Source: Cellulomonas fengjieae
GTDB taxonomy: Bacteria; Actinomycetota; Actinomycetes; Actinomycetales; Cellulomonadaceae
Length of the DNA: 64,000 bases
Assembly (NCBI RefSeq): GCF_018388465.1
Contig: NZ_CP074404.1
Span: 1,116,001 to 1,180,000 of the forward strand
Reading direction: 5' to 3'
Positions 39,342 to 48,314 of the stretch are shown in pieces. Below the pieces are notes generated by a model. It was not told the origin of the DNA and did no database searches. It saw only the letters and a program-made list of their open reading frames with translations. Numbering within the stretch: the first letter of the stretch is position 1; each line of letters opens with the position of its first letter. Made by a program: the position numbers and the translations under genes.

Positions 39342-40189
39342 GCGAGGTGCTGGACGGCCGGACCGACGTCGGCGCCGTCACCCTGAAGGTCGGCGACCTG
39401 GACGCCATGACCGACTACTACGCCCGCGGCATCGGGCTGAGCGTTCTCGGCCAGGAGGGTGACCGCGTGACCCTCGGCCGACGCGGCGTCGCGTCGGTGG
39501 TGCTCGAGCACACCCCGCTGCTCAAGCACGCGCCCGCGTCGGCGGCCGGGCTGTTCCACACCGCGATCCTGTTCGACCAGCAGGGCGACCTGGCCTCGTC
39601 GGTCTACTCGGTCGCGCGGCACTTCCCGAACTCGTTCACCGGCAGCTCCGACCACCTGGTGTCCAAGGCGCTCTACTTCGACGACCCCGAGGGCAACGGC
39701 GTCGAGCTGTACTGGGACCGGCCGCGCGAGCAGTGGGGCTGGCGCAACGGCCAGGTCGCGATGGCCAGCGAGTACCTCGACCCGAACGGGTTCCTGCGCG
39801 AGAACCTCACCGACCCGGACGCGCTCGACGGGGCCGCCGCGGTCGGCCACGTGCACCTGAAGGTCGGCGACATCGCCACCGCCCGCCAGTTCTACGTCGA
39901 CACCGTCGGGTTCGAGATCACGGCCGAGTACGGCACGCAGGCGCTGTTCGTCTCGGCCGGCGGCTACCACCACCACCTCGCCATGAACACGTGGCAGAGC
40001 CGGGGTGCACAGGGCCGCTGGCCCGCGCTCGGGCTGGGCGAGGTTGCCATCGAGCTGCCGACGGATGACGAGCGCGGTGCGCTGGGTGCCCGCCTGGCGA
40101 GCCGGGGCATCGCCACGCGCGACGACGGTCGCGAGCTGGTGTTCGAGGACCCGTGGAACAACGAGATCCGGGTCGTCGTCACCGGCTGA
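39338..40189 (+). CDS. Two-domain VOC protein (catechol 2,3-dioxygenase-like)
   Basis: 283 residues: two tandem VOC modules (about 10-125 and 145-280). Motifs: VGAVTLKVGDLDAMTDYYAR, LFHTAILFDQQGDLA, LYFDDPEGNGVELYWDRP in the first; VGHVHLKVGDIATARQFYVD, GGYHHHLAMNTWQS and LVFEDPWNNEIRV in the second, whose two His and one Glu could bind Fe(II). This resembles CatE-type extradiol dioxygenases or ring-cleaving relatives. It overlaps the preceding reductase gene (ATGA). Its 3' end is duplicated in vestigial form at 44553-44723. Confidence 0.85.
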   Translation: MSEVLDGRTDVGAVTLKVGDLDAMTDYYARGIGLSVLGQEGDRVTLGRRGVASVVLEHTPLLKHAPASAAGLFHTAILFDQQGDLASSVYSVARHFPNSFTGSSDHLVSKALYFDDPEGNGVELYWDRPREQWGWRNGQVAMASEYLDPNGFLRENLTDPDALDGAAAVGHVHLKVGDIATARQFYVDTVGFEITAEYGTQALFVSAGGYHHHLAMNTWQSRGAQGRWPALGLGEVAIELPTDDERGALGARLASRGIATRDDGRELVFEDPWNNEIRVVVTG

Positions 40190-40290
40190 CGGCGGACACC
40201 TCGACGGCGGGCGTTGTGCGCCCCGGCCAGGAACGTCTCGCGGGAGACCACGAACCAGAGCGTGAACCCGACGACGTCAGGTCGTGACTG

Positions 40291-40328
40291 GGCCGGTGGG
40301 CACGGGCCGAGACCTGTGCCCACCGGCC
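40291..40328. terminator. Terminator hairpin
   Basis: GGCCGGTGGGCAC (40291-40303) pairs perfectly with GTGCCCACCGGCC (40316-40328) around a 12-base loop. It lies between the two-domain VOC gene and the convergent EthD-like gene. Confidence 0.72.
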
Positions 40329-40341
40329 TGGGGCGGTGGGT

Positions 40342-40647
40342 TCAGTCCCCGACCTCCGAGAGCAGGAACTCGACACCACCGGTGGCGAGGTCGACGGCAT
40401 CGCGTGCGACGGCCGCGCCGTTCTCGTGCTCGAAGGCAGCCACGGCCGTGTCGTAGTCGGCGAAGTACAGATCGGCGGTGCGCCACCGCGGCCGCGGGGT
40501 GCCGTCCTCCTTGGGAAAGACCTTGCCGTACTCCGCGCGCAGGATGTCCGGGACCTGCTTCACGATCTCCTGGTGCGCCGTGTAACGACGCTCGAACTCG
40601 TCCTCGTCAACCGGGTTGCCATAGATCATGGTGAGCTTGGCGGTCAT
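40342..40647 (-). CDS. EthD-family small protein
   Basis: 101 residues from ATG 40647, with AAGGA upstream. A dimeric ferredoxin-like fold of the EthD type: KLTMIYGNPVDEDEFERRY, HQEIVKQVPDI and the closing VARDAVDLATGGVEFLLSEV. EthD was found beside ether-degrading P450s; most relatives have no known reaction. It precedes, on the same strand order, a secreted hydrolase and an FAD oxidoreductase, all within a cassette flanked by VOC 3'-end copies. Confidence 0.82.
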   Translation of the reverse strand: MTAKLTMIYGNPVDEDEFERRYTAHQEIVKQVPDILRAEYGKVFPKEDGTPRPRWRTADLYFADYDTAVAAFEHENGAAVARDAVDLATGGVEFLLSEVGD

Positions 40648-40724
40648 GGTGTCCTTCTCTCGTCGATGGGATGGCTCGGATTCGGGTGTCAGCTCGAGCG
40701 CGGTGCGGCTGGGAGGGCGGGGGC

Positions 40725-41516
40725 TCACCTCGCGGCTCGCTCGATGACGTCGGTGACGACGTCGGGGCGGCTGAGCATGACGGCGTGGGAGGCGTCCACC
40801 TCGGTGACGTGGGCGCCCGTGCGGCCGATCATCATGCGCTGGAGCGCGGGGGCGATGGCGTGGTCACGTCGGGTGAGGAGGGCCCAGGAGGGGATGGTGC
40901 GGTAGCCCTCGACCACGCTGGCGTCGGTGACGGTCGCGGAGTTGGCGGGCCGCTGGGTGATGGCGAGGTCAGCGGCGGTCGTCTTGTCGAGATCGCCGGC
41001 GAACACCTCACGGAACTCGGCCGGGTCGATCGTGACGTCCACGCCGCCGGGGACCGGCGTGTAGACCAGGGGGAGGCCCGACCCCTCGGTGAGCCCTGCG
41101 AGGGTCTCTCCCTTGGCGGGGATGAACGCGGCGATGTACACCAGGGACTTGACGTCGGGCACCGAGGTGGCCGCGTTGGTGATGACGGCGCCACCGTAGG
41201 AGTGGCCGACGAGCACCTTGGGCCCCGTGATCGCGGTGAGGTAGCTGCTGAGGTACGCGGTGTCACTCGTCAGACCCTGCAGCGGGTTGGCGATGGCCCG
41301 GACCGGGTAGCCGTCCTTTCGCAGCCGCTGGATGACCGGATTCCAGCTGGAGGAGTCCGCCCAGGCGCCGTGGACGAGCACCACCGTCGGCTTGGGCGAC
41401 GTGGGGTGCTTGCCGCCGGCCGGTGAGGCGCCGGTTGCCGTCGCCGGCAGCGTCGCGGCGAGCAGGGCTGCCGCGGTGGCGCCGATGAAGGCCCTCCGAA
41501 GGGTGTGAGTACGCAT
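40725..41516 (-). CDS. Secreted alpha/beta hydrolase
   Basis: 263 residues. A signal peptide (about 1-29, RTHTLRRAFIGATAAALLAA) is followed by an alpha/beta hydrolase domain: VVLVHGAWADSSSWNPVI (HGAW oxyanion motif), the nucleophile elbow LVGHSYGGAVI, YIAAFIPAKGETLA and a late His in DASHAVMLSRPDVV. It looks like the esterase family close to salicylate/methyl-ester esterases and EstC. It is exported, perhaps by Tat or Sec (LRRAF is a weak twin-arginine). The open frame continues upstream without a start signal; ATG 41516 is the natural start. The substrate is unknown. Confidence 0.85.
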   Translation of the reverse strand: MRTHTLRRAFIGATAAALLAATLPATATGASPAGGKHPTSPKPTVVLVHGAWADSSSWNPVIQRLRKDGYPVRAIANPLQGLTSDTAYLSSYLTAITGPKVLVGHSYGGAVITNAATSVPDVKSLVYIAAFIPAKGETLAGLTEGSGLPLVYTPVPGGVDVTIDPAEFREVFAGDLDKTTAADLAITQRPANSATVTDASVVEGYRTIPSWALLTRRDHAIAPALQRMMIGRTGAHVTEVDASHAVMLSRPDVVTDVIERAAR

Positions 41517-41613
41517 GACGATGTTCCTCTCGTGATGGGTTCGTGCTGTCTCCTTCGCCTGTCGCGGTCGCGGCAGGACATCCAGCAGGCCGGGCGTTCA
41601 GTCGCCCGGACGG

Positions 41614-43074
41614 TCAGCGGCCGTAGGCTTCGAGCAGCCGGAGCCACACCTCGCTGATCGTGGGGAACGCCGGGATCGCGTGCCAGAGCCGGTCCAACGG
41701 AACCTCGCCGACGACCGCGATCGTCGCCGCGTGCAGCAGCTCCGCGACGTCGGGACCGGCGAGCGTGAAACCGACGATGACCTGACGCTCCTCGTCGACG
41801 ACCATGCGCGCCTGGCCTCGGTATCCGTCGGCGTGCAGGGTGGAGCCTTGGACGGCGCCCAGGTCCTGGTCGACCACCCGGATCCGCAGCCCGGCGGCCG
41901 CGGCGGCGGCCGCGGTCAACCCCACCGAGGCGATCTCGGGGTCGGTGAAGACCACTTGAGGCACCGCACGTTGGTCGGCCGTTGCCACGTGCCGACCCCA
42001 CCGGCCGTCCTGGACCGGTTCGCCCTTGGCGCGCGCCACGATGACGTCTCCCACGGCTCGGGCCTGGTACTTGCCCTGGTGGGTCAGCAGCGCGCGCCCG
42101 TTGACGTCACCGGCGGCGTACAGCCACCCGCCTCCGACCGGTGCGCCGTCGGCGGCGAGGATGCGGAGTGTGTCGTCGACCTCGAGCCGCGCGCCCGGGG
42201 TCAGGCCGACTGTGTCCAGCCCGATGTCCTGGGTCCTCGGCACCCGGCCTGCCGCCACGAGGATCTCGTCGGCCTCGATCTGCTCACCATCGGCGAGACC
42301 GATGTGCACCGTTCCGTCGGGCCCGCGCTGCACGGATGTGGTCTCCGTGCCGAGCCGCACCGACACACCGGCGTCCCGCAGCGAGTCGACGACCAGGTCT
42401 CCGGCGAACGGCTCCGCACGCGGAAGCACCCCGTCGCGTACCAGCATCGTCACCGACGCACCGAGCTCCGCGAACGCGGTCGCCATCTCCGAGGCCACGG
42501 CCCCGCCGCCGAGGATGGCGAGCCGGCCGGGAACTGCAGCAGCCGCGGCCGCCTCCCGGTTGGTCCACGGGTCGGCCTCCCGCAGGCCGGCGACGTCAGG
42601 GATCAGTGCGCCGCTCCCGGTGGCGATGACGACCGCGTGACGTGCATTCAGCACCGTGGTCGCACCGTTGCCGCCGGTCACCTCGACGACTCGGGTGGAG
42701 GTGATGCGACCCCGCCCGCGGTACAGCGAGACGCCCGCCTGTCCGAGCCAGGACACCTGGCTCTGGTCGTTCCAGTGCGAGGCGAAGTCGTCGCGCCGGC
42801 GCAGAACGGCCGCCACGTCCAGGCTTCCCGTCAGGGCCTCCCGTGCTCCGGGTACCTGTCGGGCCGCTCGGAGCGCCGCCCCGCTGCGCAGCAGCGCCTT
42901 TGTCGGGATGCACGCCCAGTAGGAGCACTCACCGCCGACCAGCTCCCGCTCGACGACGGCCGCGCTGAGACCGCCCTGCCGCACGCGGTCCGCGACGTTC
43001 TCGCCGACCGGACCAGCTCCGATGATGATGACGTCGTAGGTCGTGTCGGTGCCTGTGTCCGTGTCCGTGACCAT
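41614..43074 (-). CDS. Pyridine nucleotide-disulfide oxidoreductase family protein (Lpd/mercuric-reductase-like)
   Basis: 486 residues. FAD motif YDVIIIGAGPVGENVADRVR, redox motif GGECSYWACIPTKALLR (C-x4-C with an unusual SYWA insert), NAD(P) motif LAILGGGAVASEMATAFAEL, second FAD motif GWLYAAGDVNGRALLTHQGK, and the dimerisation domain at the C-terminus. The usual catalytic HPT-x-E dyad is altered: PAFPTISEV has Phe where the active-site His is expected. Substrates other than lipoamide are therefore likely. It follows the DUF308 gene, with its ATG two bases before the stop of that gene on the minus strand, so the two are one operon. Confidence 0.87.
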   Translation of the reverse strand: MVTDTDTGTDTTYDVIIIGAGPVGENVADRVRQGGLSAAVVERELVGGECSYWACIPTKALLRSGAALRAARQVPGAREALTGSLDVAAVLRRRDDFASHWNDQSQVSWLGQAGVSLYRGRGRITSTRVVEVTGGNGATTVLNARHAVVIATGSGALIPDVAGLREADPWTNREAAAAAAVPGRLAILGGGAVASEMATAFAELGASVTMLVRDGVLPRAEPFAGDLVVDSLRDAGVSVRLGTETTSVQRGPDGTVHIGLADGEQIEADEILVAAGRVPRTQDIGLDTVGLTPGARLEVDDTLRILAADGAPVGGGWLYAAGDVNGRALLTHQGKYQARAVGDVIVARAKGEPVQDGRWGRHVATADQRAVPQVVFTDPEIASVGLTAAAAAAAGLRIRVVDQDLGAVQGSTLHADGYRGQARMVVDEERQVIVGFTLAGPDVAELLHAATIAVVGEVPLDRLWHAIPAFPTISEVWLRLLEAYGR

Positions 43075-43075
43075 G

Positions 43076-43633
43076 TCAGCTCTCCTGCGCTGCTCGGCCC
43101 AGGCGCAGCGCCGAGGCGAGGAAGAAGATGCCGCCGAGAGCGGCGTAGCCGGCCAGCCCGGCCAGGGGCGGGGCGTCGGCGCCGGCCGCGATGATGAAGC
43201 CGGCGCCGACGAGAACGGAGAGGCCGCCGCTGAGGACCATCGGCCACTGGCCGCCGACCGCGCGGCGGGCGACCCCGATCGTCAGCTGCACGAGCCCCGA
43301 GATGACGGCCCACGTTCCCCACACGCGCAGGACAGCAGGCACGCCCGACGTGCAGGCGATGGCGACACCGACGGCCGCGAGCACGCTGACCGCGATGTTC
43401 ACGTACAGCGCGCGCGCCTGCCCTGCGGCGTGGGAGGAGCGGAGGTCGACGACCGCCGCGGCGGCATCGACGGCGGGGTAAAGGACGAGCAGGGCGACGC
43501 TGGCCGGACCCAGGTCGGACCTGGTGAGGTACAGCAGGACTGCCCAGGCGATGGCGAACCCGAACCGGGCGTAGTAGAGCCGGCGCAGACCGTGCGCCAG
43601 ACCGGGCATGGTGGGTGGGGCGACGGTGGTCAT
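43076..43633 (-). CDS. DUF308 (HdeD-like) membrane protein
   Basis: 185 residues with about six hydrophobic segments (for example AIAWAVLLYLTRS, SVALLVLYPAVDAAAAVVDL, GTWAVISGLVQLTIGVA, MVLSGGLSVLVGAGFIIAAG). The repeated pairs of short helices match the DUF308/HdeD family of small membrane proteins, whose role is unclear (acid or stress tolerance in enterics). It is first in the operon with the Lpd-like oxidoreductase and divergent from a TetR gene. Confidence 0.78.
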   Translation of the reverse strand: MTTVAPPTMPGLAHGLRRLYYARFGFAIAWAVLLYLTRSDLGPASVALLVLYPAVDAAAAVVDLRSSHAAGQARALYVNIAVSVLAAVGVAIACTSGVPAVLRVWGTWAVISGLVQLTIGVARRAVGGQWPMVLSGGLSVLVGAGFIIAAGADAPPLAGLAGYAALGGIFFLASALRLGRAAQES

Positions 43634-43804
43634 GATGACCCCTCTCGGACGGCTCGCGGACGGGCGGAGCGAGTCAGCGAGTGTCTCGGGCGCCGAACCA
43701 GCGCCCTACGAGCCGACCCTGGGGACCGATCGCGGCGGCGCCCCGAACGGCGCGTCGTGAGTGAACCCCGTCCTCACCCCTCCTCATTGGATGCGTTGAG
43801 AGGT

Positions 43805-43846
43805 AAAAGTAGCATCGGATGTAGCGATTGGATAGATGCTACTTTT
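43805..43846. promoter_or_regulatory. TetR operator overlapping the regulator's promoter
   Basis: AAAAGTAGCATC (43805-43816) is exactly inverted as GATGCTACTTTT (43835-43846) with an 18-base spacer, an AT-rich island in GC-rich DNA. TACTTT (43840-43845) in the right arm serves as a -10 box six bases before the ATG at 43852. TetR binding here would shut off its own leaderless message and could act on the divergent DUF308 operon. Confidence 0.78.
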
Positions 43847-43851
43847 GCCGT

Positions 43852-44466
43852 ATGGAAGGCAGACGCGACAGGAAGAAGCGGCAGACCGGCGAGCGGATCC
43901 GGGCCTCCGCGCTGGAGCTGTTCGCACAGCACGGCTACAGGCAGACGACGATCGCGGCGATCGCCGAGCACGCGGACGTCGCGACGCGGACGGTCACGCT
44001 GCACTTCCCCACCAAGGCAGACCTGCTGTTCGCCGGCGATCCGTTCGCACCGGAGTCGTTGGCTGCCCGCCTCGCCGACCGCACCGGCGACACGCTCGAC
44101 GCGTTCGGCGAATGGCTCCACGACACGATTCGCGACCTGGGTGAGTACGACGAGGACCTGGGCCGCCCGCCTGGCGAGATGCTCTCCCTGCACGCCATGC
44201 GCCCGGCTCTGATCGCCGAGGACCCCGACCTGGCCAGCCGGGCACACGTCTTCTACAGCGAGCTCGAGCGCGTGACCGCCGAGTCGCTCGCGCAGGAGCT
44301 CGGCACGTCGGCAGATGGGCTCGCCCCCCGCCTGACCGCGTACACGCTGGTGGGCGGCCTACGCGAGCTGTACAGGGTCGACGAGGCGAGCCGCGACACG
44401 CTGCCCGCCCTGGTCGACCGCGTGCTCGCCTTCGCCCGCGCCGGCCTGCACACGCTGACGACATAG
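43852..44466 (+). CDS. TetR-family transcriptional regulator
   Basis: 204 residues. Helix-turn-helix at about 15-60 (RIRASALELFAQHGYRQTTI, then ADVATRTVTLHFPTKADLLF), with a helical sensor domain containing LGEYDEDLGRPPGEMLSLHA. A TTG 24 bases upstream would add eight residues (DRCYFCR), but lies inside the operator, so ATG 43852 is preferred. It likely controls the divergent DUF308/oxidoreductase/hydrolase/EthD cassette. The ligand is unknown. Confidence 0.86.
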   Translation: MEGRRDRKKRQTGERIRASALELFAQHGYRQTTIAAIAEHADVATRTVTLHFPTKADLLFAGDPFAPESLAARLADRTGDTLDAFGEWLHDTIRDLGEYDEDLGRPPGEMLSLHAMRPALIAEDPDLASRAHVFYSELERVTAESLAQELGTSADGLAPRLTAYTLVGGLRELYRVDEASRDTLPALVDRVLAFARAGLHTLTT

Positions 44467-44552
44467 TCGGTGCCCGCGTCGCGGCGGATCCGCGCACCGA
44501 TCAGGCTCCTGCCGGGTGGCGAGGCCTCGTCCTACATCGCGGCCGCGGAGCG

Positions 44553-44723
44553 CGCCCCGCGCTCGGGCTGGGCGAGGTCAGCATCGAGCTGCCGACGGAC
44601 GACGAGCGCGGCGCCCTGGACGTCCGCCTGGCGAGCCGCGGCTTCGCGACCCCCGACGACGGCCGCGTGCTGGCCTTCGAGGACCCGTGGAACAACGAGA
44701 TCCGCGTGGCCGTCGCCGGCTGA
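44553..44723 (+). pseudogene. Vestigial 3' end of a VOC gene (duplicate of 40013-40189)
   Basis: In one frame this stretch reads PALGLGEVSIELPTDD, then RLASRGFATPDDGRV and FEDPWNNEIRVAVAG followed by TGA. That is the last 56 residues of the two-domain VOC protein with about a dozen changes. No start, RBS or N-terminal part exists. The DNA is clearly similar over about 170 bases. It is a truncated duplicate, not a gene. Confidence 0.85.
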
Positions 44724-44729
44724 CCGCCC

Positions 44730-45404
44730 TCAGGTGGTGATGCTGCGGGAGGTGTCGACGGCGACGGCGCTCACCCAGGCCCAGGCCAGCACGATTCCCG
44801 CGGTGAGAGCCAGCACCCCGGCCGGTCCGGGGGACGTCGAGATCATCGCGAACCCACCGAGGAGCGCCACCGCGGCGGCCGACGACAGCGCCGCACCGAG
44901 CGAACGCCGCTGCGAGGCGAACCGCCGTGCGACGACCACCATCGCGACCGCCAGGGCGACGAACCCGACGCCGGACGTCAGCAGGTGCAGCGTCCCGTGC
45001 GCGGTGGGCGTCGTGGGGGCAGCCGAGCCCACCGGGAAGCCGCCCGCCGGGTCGGCGCGGAAGACACCGCCCAGCACGAGGCCGGCGCCGTAGACGGTGA
45101 TCAGCCGCGGCACCCAGCGGTGTCCGGGACCGGCGACCAGGGCCCGCCGCAGCCCGGCCGCGAACGCGAGGACCATGACGCCGGTCAGCAGGAGGTTGGC
45201 CACCTGGATCCAGCCGAGCGGACCGTTGGCCAGCGTGGACCAGGCGTGCCGGGTCAGGTCGAACCCCTCGCGCGTCAGCGCCTGGGCCAGGGACACGATC
45301 ACGTAGAACGGTCCCGCCAGGACCCCGTAGCGGAGCAGGGACCGGGTGGTCCGGACGGCGGGGTCGACGGTGCCGCTGTGCGACGAGACGGGCGTGGCGG
45401 ACAT
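44730..45404 (-). CDS. DUF998-family membrane protein
   Basis: 224 residues from ATG 45404, with GAGGAG upstream. About six membrane helices. Typical DUF998 features are LRYGVLAGPFYVIVSLAQAL, GFDLTRHAWSTLANGPLGWI (the conserved SxLxxGxxGWIQ turn), GVFRADPAGGFPVG and the TAHGTLHLLTSG histidine segment. Such proteins are common integral membrane proteins of unknown role. It lies downstream of the large LuxR gene on the same strand. Confidence 0.82.
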   Translation of the reverse strand: MSATPVSSHSGTVDPAVRTTRSLLRYGVLAGPFYVIVSLAQALTREGFDLTRHAWSTLANGPLGWIQVANLLLTGVMVLAFAAGLRRALVAGPGHRWVPRLITVYGAGLVLGGVFRADPAGGFPVGSAAPTTPTAHGTLHLLTSGVGFVALAVAMVVVARRFASQRRSLGAALSSAAAVALLGGFAMISTSPGPAGVLALTAGIVLAWAWVSAVAVDTSRSITT

Positions 45405-45495
45405 GCGGGCTCCTCGGTGCCGGCGGCCGGTCGGACCCGGCCGAACACCCACTCGTCGAACGGCCGGCTCGCTCTTCGACACCCGGCAGCAGGTG

Positions 45496-48204
45496 TCAGG
45501 CCGGGATCGCGTCCGCCAGCTCCGACCGCGAGCGGATCCCGAGCTTGAGGTAGACGTTGCGCAGGTGGTACTCGATCGTCTTCGGGCTGAGGAACAGGGC
45601 TGCGGCGGCCTCGCGGGTGGTGCGTCCGGACGCCAGCATGAGGGCGACCTGCAGCTCCTGGGGGGTCAGGCGGTCCAGGCCCGTGGCGCTGCGGCGCTGC
45701 GCGGTCTCGCCGGTGGCGCGCAGCTCGGCCGCCGCCTGGTCGGCCCACGGGACCGCACCCAGGCGGTCGAAGGCGGCCAGTGCGGACCGCAGGTGCGGGC
45801 GGGCGTCCGAGCGGCGCTTCAGCCGGCGCAGCCGGGAGCCGTAGGCCAGCTCGGTGCGACCGGTCTCGAACGCGTCGGGCGTGTGCTGGTGGTAGGCGAG
45901 GGCGACCGAGAAGCACACGTCCACGTCGGCGTCGGGACAGGTCAGGCCGGCCGCGCGCGCTGCCCGGGCCATCGACCAGGGCTGGCCCTTGACCTCGGCG
46001 CGCTCGGTCAGCGCGGCGGCCAGGGCGCCCGCCTCCGCCGACCTGCCCAGGTGGACCATCGCCTCGACCATCTCGGCGGCGGGCGAGAGGTCGACGTCCC
46101 GCATGCCCCGCTGCGTGAGTACCTCGTCGAGCGCACGGAACCGCTCGAGCGCCGCGTCGGTGCGGCCGAGCGCGAGCTCGCGCTCGGCGAGGGCGGTCAG
46201 GGCCCAGACCTCGAAGAACCCGAGGTGGTGCTCCACGGACAGCGCCAGCGCCTCCTCGGCGTGCTCCCGGCACGCCTCCAGGTCGCCGCGGCGCGCCTCG
46301 AGCCAGGACAGCCCGGCGAGGCACGCGGTGACGTCGGTGGCCTGCCCGGCCTCGCGCGCGAGCTGGACGCCCTCGGTGTACCCGGCGACGGCGTCGTCCC
46401 ACCGGTCGGTGGTCGCCTGGTCCCGGGCGACGTAGAACAGGAGGATCGGCAGCCCGCCGATGTCGCTGCGCCGCCGCGAGTGGGCCACGACCGTCGGGAT
46501 GACCTCGCGCCCCGCCGCGCTCTCGCGCAGGAACAGCGGGCCGATGACGAGCCACGGCGCCAGCTGGGGGTCGTCCAGGAACGCGTCGACGTCCGCCATC
46601 GCGGTCCGCAGGATGTCGGGACCGCCGTGGCCGGCGAGGATGTCCGCCACGGCGATCGCCACGGCTCCGACGAACCGCGCGCGCGGGGACCGCGGCTCCA
46701 GCCGGGCGAGCAGTGCCGCGGCCGTCTGGGCGGTCGGGACGTCACCGGCGAACTGGCACGCCTCGATGCCGGCGGCGAGCAGCGCGACGGCGGTGTCGGG
46801 GTCGTCCGGCGCGGCCCGGGTCCCGGCGGCGAGGAAGACGTCGCGCGCGCGCTCGACCGATCCGGTGCGCGCGGCGACGGCACCGTCCAGCGCGTCGGCA
46901 CGGGTGCGCAGCTCGGGAGGCTGGGGCAGCACCGACGCGCGCGCCAGCAGGTCGCGTGCGGCGTCCGGCAGACCGGCGCGCCACGCGCTCTCGGCGGCCG
47001 CGACCAGGCGCTGGACGCGGTCGGCGGCGTCCGGGGTCAGCCGCGCGGAGCGCTCGAACCCGGCGGCCGCGACCGCCCACGCACCTCGCGCACGAGCCCG
47101 GCGTGCGGCGTCGTCCAGCACGTCCGCCACCGCCGCGTCCGGGGTCGCGGTCGCCTCGCCGAGGTGCCACGCGCGCCGGTCGACGTCGTCGGCGGGCACC
47201 GCCTGCGCCAGGGCGGCGTGCACCGCGCGGCGCTCCGCGGGAGCCGCCTCCGCGTAGATGCCGGAGCGCACCAGGTCGTGGCGGAAGGTGATCCGGCCGC
47301 CGTCGACGGTGAGCAGCTGCTCACGCGCCGCCTCGTCGAGGTCAGCGACCGACACCCCCAGCAGCGCGCAGGCGCCCGTCGTCGCGTCGAGGTCGCCCCC
47401 GGCGGCGGCCGCGAGGAGCAGCGCGGTCCGGGCGGCCACGGACAGCACGTCGGCGCGGCGCGCGAACGTCCGGGCCAGGGACGCGGGGACCGGCACCGGT
47501 GCACCCGGGGGCAGGGCGTCGAACCCCTCGTCGGTGAGCTCGAGCAGGGCGAGCGGGTTGCCGCCGGTCGAGGCCAGCAGCCGTGACCGCGCGTCCGTCG
47601 AAAGGCGGTGGCCCAGCGACCCCGCCAGCTCGGCGGCGTCGGCGTCCGCGAGACCTCCGAGGAGCAGCGACGGCAGGCCTGCGGAGCCGACGACCGACGG
47701 CGCCTCGTCGCGCACCGTGAGCAGCACGACGACGGGGTCGGCGGTGAGGCGGCGGGCCGCGAAGCACAGCGCCTGCGCGGACGGCGGGTCGAACAGGTGG
47801 GCGTCGTCGACGAGGACCGCCAGAGGGCCGTCCTCGGCCACGCGGCTGAGGAGGCTGAGCACCGCGGCGCCGACCGCGAAGCGCTCGCCGCCCGAGCCGG
47901 GGACCAGGGCGAGCGCCGAGCCGAGCGCCTCGGCCTGCGGCGCGGGGATCGCCCCGAGGTGGTCCAGCACCGGCCGCAGCAGCTGCAGCAGGCCGCCGAA
48001 CGGCACCTCCCGCTCGGCGTCGATCCCGGCGGCCCGCAGCACGCGCATGCCGGCGTCGGTCACGGCGGCCGCTGCGTCCTCGAGCAGGGCGCTCTTGCCG
48101 ATCCCGGCCTCGCCGGCGAGCACGAGGGTGCCGCTCTCACCCACGCGCGAAGCGGCCACCAGCCTCCCGATGACCTGACGCTCGCGCTCGCGACCGACCA
48201 GCAC
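45496..48204 (-). CDS. Large LuxR-family (LAL/MalT-type) ATPase transcriptional regulator
   Basis: 902 residues. N-terminal AAA/STAND ATPase: Walker A GEAGIGKSALLE (31-42), Walker B-like LAVLVDDAHLFD, and sensor-like STGGNPLALLEL. A long helical, TPR-like middle region (about 340-830) follows, then a C-terminal LuxR helix-turn-helix (LTPQELQVALMLASGRTTRE, LFLSPKTIEYHLRNVYLKLG). LAL regulators often activate adjacent biosynthetic or catabolic genes; here the divergent genes encode a methyltransferase and a hydrolase-glycosyltransferase fusion. The GTG start lies six bases after TAGACT (rc 48211-48216), so the message is probably leaderless. Confidence 0.9.
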   Translation of the reverse strand: MLVGRERERQVIGRLVAASRVGESGTLVLAGEAGIGKSALLEDAAAAVTDAGMRVLRAAGIDAEREVPFGGLLQLLRPVLDHLGAIPAPQAEALGSALALVPGSGGERFAVGAAVLSLLSRVAEDGPLAVLVDDAHLFDPPSAQALCFAARRLTADPVVVLLTVRDEAPSVVGSAGLPSLLLGGLADADAAELAGSLGHRLSTDARSRLLASTGGNPLALLELTDEGFDALPPGAPVPVPASLARTFARRADVLSVAARTALLLAAAAGGDLDATTGACALLGVSVADLDEAAREQLLTVDGGRITFRHDLVRSGIYAEAAPAERRAVHAALAQAVPADDVDRRAWHLGEATATPDAAVADVLDDAARRARARGAWAVAAAGFERSARLTPDAADRVQRLVAAAESAWRAGLPDAARDLLARASVLPQPPELRTRADALDGAVAARTGSVERARDVFLAAGTRAAPDDPDTAVALLAAGIEACQFAGDVPTAQTAAALLARLEPRSPRARFVGAVAIAVADILAGHGGPDILRTAMADVDAFLDDPQLAPWLVIGPLFLRESAAGREVIPTVVAHSRRRSDIGGLPILLFYVARDQATTDRWDDAVAGYTEGVQLAREAGQATDVTACLAGLSWLEARRGDLEACREHAEEALALSVEHHLGFFEVWALTALAERELALGRTDAALERFRALDEVLTQRGMRDVDLSPAAEMVEAMVHLGRSAEAGALAAALTERAEVKGQPWSMARAARAAGLTCPDADVDVCFSVALAYHQHTPDAFETGRTELAYGSRLRRLKRRSDARPHLRSALAAFDRLGAVPWADQAAAELRATGETAQRRSATGLDRLTPQELQVALMLASGRTTREAAAALFLSPKTIEYHLRNVYLKLGIRSRSELADAIPA

Positions 48205-48314
48205 GGGTCGAGTCTAGGGAGCACACCAGGGGGGTCCCCTGATGCGGTCGGACCGTGGGGGCGGCCAGTGTCGATCGGGACAGATCGGACACCACCATCG
48301 AGGAGTGCACCACC

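Noticed and set aside
43828..43851. TTG start adding eight residues to the TetR protein
   Set aside because: The added bases lie inside the operator palindrome and -10 box, so they are probably not translated.
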